Shown one piece after another: positions 62,500 to 64,000 of a DNA stretch of 64,000 bases. Source of the stretch: Terrihalobacillus insolitus (GTDB lineage Bacteria > Bacillota > Bacilli > Bacillales > Amphibacillaceae); NCBI RefSeq assembly GCF_028416575.1, contig NZ_JAMQKB010000011.1, positions 38,990 through 102,989 on the forward strand, given 5' to 3'. How positions within the stretch are numbered: position 1 is the stretch's first letter; each line of letters opens with the position of its first letter. The notes below the pieces were generated by a model, which saw only the letters and a list, made by a program, of their open reading frames with translations, ran no database searches and was not told the DNA's origin. Made by a program: the position numbers and the translations under genes.

Positions 62500-63267
62500 T
62501 TAAAACAATCGGTTAAAAAGCCCCAAAAGAACGAGTGCGCCAAGTAATACCCAAACAACTTTGTTTAGGCGCTGCTTGTTTCTCCAACGATTGCCTTTCC
62601 AACGGTTTGGATTAAAGTTGACGCCCCCGCCTTGGTGAACACTTCTGTTACTCCATATGTTAAAGGGACGGGCATTTCGTAACACAACAGGTGCAATGGC
62701 GAATCCGCCGATAAACCCAAAAATGTGTGCATAAATATTAATATTAGTACGCAGAAAAGACATGATCATCCCAATGATGAAAATCGTTAATATAATCTGT
62801 CCGTTTGCCTGATCAATAAGATGTTTTCGAAAAATGGTCATAAACAGATATATTCCAAATAACCCGTAAATGGCACCTGAAGCTCCAACGTAGGGGTAAA
62901 ATGCAGTTGGATCCATCACATAGGTAAACAAATTACCTACTATACCAGCGAAAAAATAAGCGACAATAAATTTAAATTTACCTAGCATTTGTTCTAGAGC
63001 AGGACCAAATAAAACAAGTGAAAAGGAATTGAACAATGCGTGCATAAGTCCTGCGTGTAGTACAATAGGAGTGATAAGTCGCCAATATTCCCCATTATCG
63101 ATCATGAGGTTTACGCCTGCTCCCCACTGGTAGATTTGCATGCCAATATTTAATTGGAATAAATCAATTATTACCCAAAGAAACAAATGAATCGAGACAA
63201 GTGTCGTCACAATTGGGTATGTTCGCACAAATTGTTGAAAGCTTTCCGTTCTAAAAAACATAGCCAT
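62500..63267 (-). CDS. Rhomboid-family intramembrane serine protease
   Basis: 255 residues, six or seven helices. Ser in GASGAIYGLFG and His in YAHIFGFIGGFAIAP form the dyad; HALFNSF is the helix-2 signature. The C-terminus is basic (NPNRWKGNRWRNKQRLNK) and one more helix follows. It cleaves membrane protein segments. Its position before acpS matches ydcA. Confidence 0.9.
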   Translation of the reverse strand: MAMFFRTESFQQFVRTYPIVTTLVSIHLFLWVIIDLFQLNIGMQIYQWGAGVNLMIDNGEYWRLITPIVLHAGLMHALFNSFSLVLFGPALEQMLGKFKFIVAYFFAGIVGNLFTYVMDPTAFYPYVGASGAIYGLFGIYLFMTIFRKHLIDQANGQIILTIFIIGMIMSFLRTNINIYAHIFGFIGGFAIAPVVLRNARPFNIWSNRSVHQGGGVNFNPNRWKGNRWRNKQRLNKVVWVLLGALVLLGLFNRLF

Positions 63268-63460
63268 ACTCCTTTTTTAATCAATTCGCAAATCTTCATG
63301 ATTCTCTTTATTCAGTTTATTTTCTCTATTTGGTATTGATTCGTTATAATAAGAACAACAATGGATATGATCGTTCTGTTATTTGTAATTTTTAAACACG
63401 CATTTAAACAACCTCTATTATAAACTATTTAAAAAATGATGAAAGTAGGAAATACGGATT

Positions 63461-63817
63461 ATGATAAAAGGAATTGGGATAGACATTATTGAGTTAGATA
63501 GAATAAAACAAAATATGGAAAGGCATACACGTTTCCTTGAACGAGTTTTAACGGAAAAAGAACGGGAGCTTTTTGATCAGTTGTCCTCACCTACCAGGAA
63601 ATTAGAATTTCTCGCAGGTCGCTTTACTGCAAAGGAAGCTTATGCGAAAGCAGTTGGAACCGGAATAGGCAAATTAAGGTTTATTGATATCGAAATTTTG
63701 CCTAATGAAAAAGGAGCACCAATAATTACAGTAGTGAACAGTGAGGATGAAAAAATCGCAGTATCCATTTCTCATAGCAAGGAATATGCTGTTGCACAAG
63801 TTGTTATTGATTCATAG
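63461..63817 (+). CDS. acpS: Holo-[acyl-carrier-protein] synthase
   Basis: 118 residues. [12 protein letters not shown] and [15 protein letters not shown] carry the Mg2+/CoA site (Asp8 and Glu in KEA). It moves the phosphopantetheine arm from CoA to acyl carrier protein. Start ATG 63461 follows AAAGTAGG. The gene is complete. Confidence 0.95.
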   Translation: MIKGIGIDIIELDRIKQNMERHTRFLERVLTEKERELFDQLSSPTRKLEFLAGRFTAKEAYAKAVGTGIGKLRFIDIEILPNEKGAPIITVVNSEDEKIAVSISHSKEYAVAQVVIDS

Positions 63818-64000
63818 AAATCAGCAATTTATGACCTAAATTGAACAAAATCGCTATCGCGAGGGCTTTTAACCCCATCTTTCCCAAACATTTCAGCTAA
63901 TTTAATATAGCAGCACACTCAAATATAAGGTATTGTTAATTTACCACAAAAAACAAACCAAAAAGTGAGGTGCTGCTACTTGTTTATCGTATCATGTCCT
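63818..64000. other. Right edge, no complete gene
   Basis: A possible gene start TTG near 63981 after AAAAAGTGAGG runs off the window; the sequence AGCAGCACACTC...GAGGTGCTGCT forms an inverted repeat (63908-63978). It may be the end of an insertion sequence, but this cannot be shown. Confidence 0.3.

Noticed and set aside
63385..63418. Another MITE copy (TTTTTAAACACGC ... AAACAACCTCT)
   Set aside because: Only short end-like scraps without a body; chance or a deep relic.

Overview
The window is chromosomal DNA of a low-GC Gram-positive endospore former of the family Bacillaceae. Gene content is B. subtilis-like: YteA and YppG (spore-former families), CshA, TypA, a rhomboid next to AcpS (as around ydcA-acpS), SigX with its membrane partner, and TreP with TreR operators. 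FMN and cobalamin riboswitches and an immune inhibitor A protease fit the same group. The genus cannot be fixed from sequence alone; a moderately halophilic relative such as Virgibacillus or Oceanobacillus is a guess.

Layout. (1) 0-6.1 kb: the end of an NhaC-type antiporter, a wrecked toxin-antitoxin remnant, a YetF protein, and the riboflavin operon ribD-ribE-ribBA-ribH behind an FMN riboswitch. (2) 6.1-23.4 kb: an accessory island of small plus-strand genes (kinases, acetyltransferases, an ECF sigma/anti-sigma pair, two copies of a small protein + retropepsin-like protease module, lipoproteins, unknowns). Nearly every gene is followed by the same short motif, roughly AAC(T/A)AACGGG(T/G)GGC, often with a hairpin. 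This gene-plus-tail layout looks like a cassette array, but no integrase is present. One tail is interrupted by an ORF-less group II intron. (3) 13.04-18.50 kb, inside the island: a 5.46-kb patchwork insertion that splits a DUF3885 gene exactly, with AAAAT on both sides. It holds a TOTE-type helicase fragment, a type III toxin-antitoxin locus (46-nt pseudoknot repeats, terminator, ToxN/CptN-like toxin with a nonsense codon), a secreted metalloprotease + lipoprotein pair, and the end of a second group II intron. (4) 23.5-32.4 kb: sigX and its partner, TetR + SMR transporter, InhA protease, glutathione peroxidase, TrhO, and a hydroxyisobutyrate dehydrogenase-like enzyme. (5) 32.7-38.5 kb: a cobalamin riboswitch ahead of a B12-independent class I ribonucleotide reductase, ElaA, YteA and a zinc ribbon protein. 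(6) 38.5-49.5 kb: HtrA, a two-component system, TypA, a MacB/FtsX-type ABC exporter, a CapA-like protein, and TreP. (7) 50-64 kb: PopT (DUF368), thioredoxin-like, lysozyme-like, a GNAT/luciferase-like/VOC operon, CAX exchanger, MarR, glutaredoxin-like, YppG, hydrolase, EamA transporter, CshA, rhomboid and AcpS.

Dispersed repeats cross the window. Five copies of a 155-219 bp element with GTTCAAAAAGTC terminal inverted repeats sit next to genes, and four of them are flanked by 4-bp direct repeats, as expected of a MITE. A sixth relative encloses about ten 52-bp tandem repeats. The most unusual parts are the cassette-like island, the protease module present twice in it, and the inactivated type III toxin-antitoxin locus.
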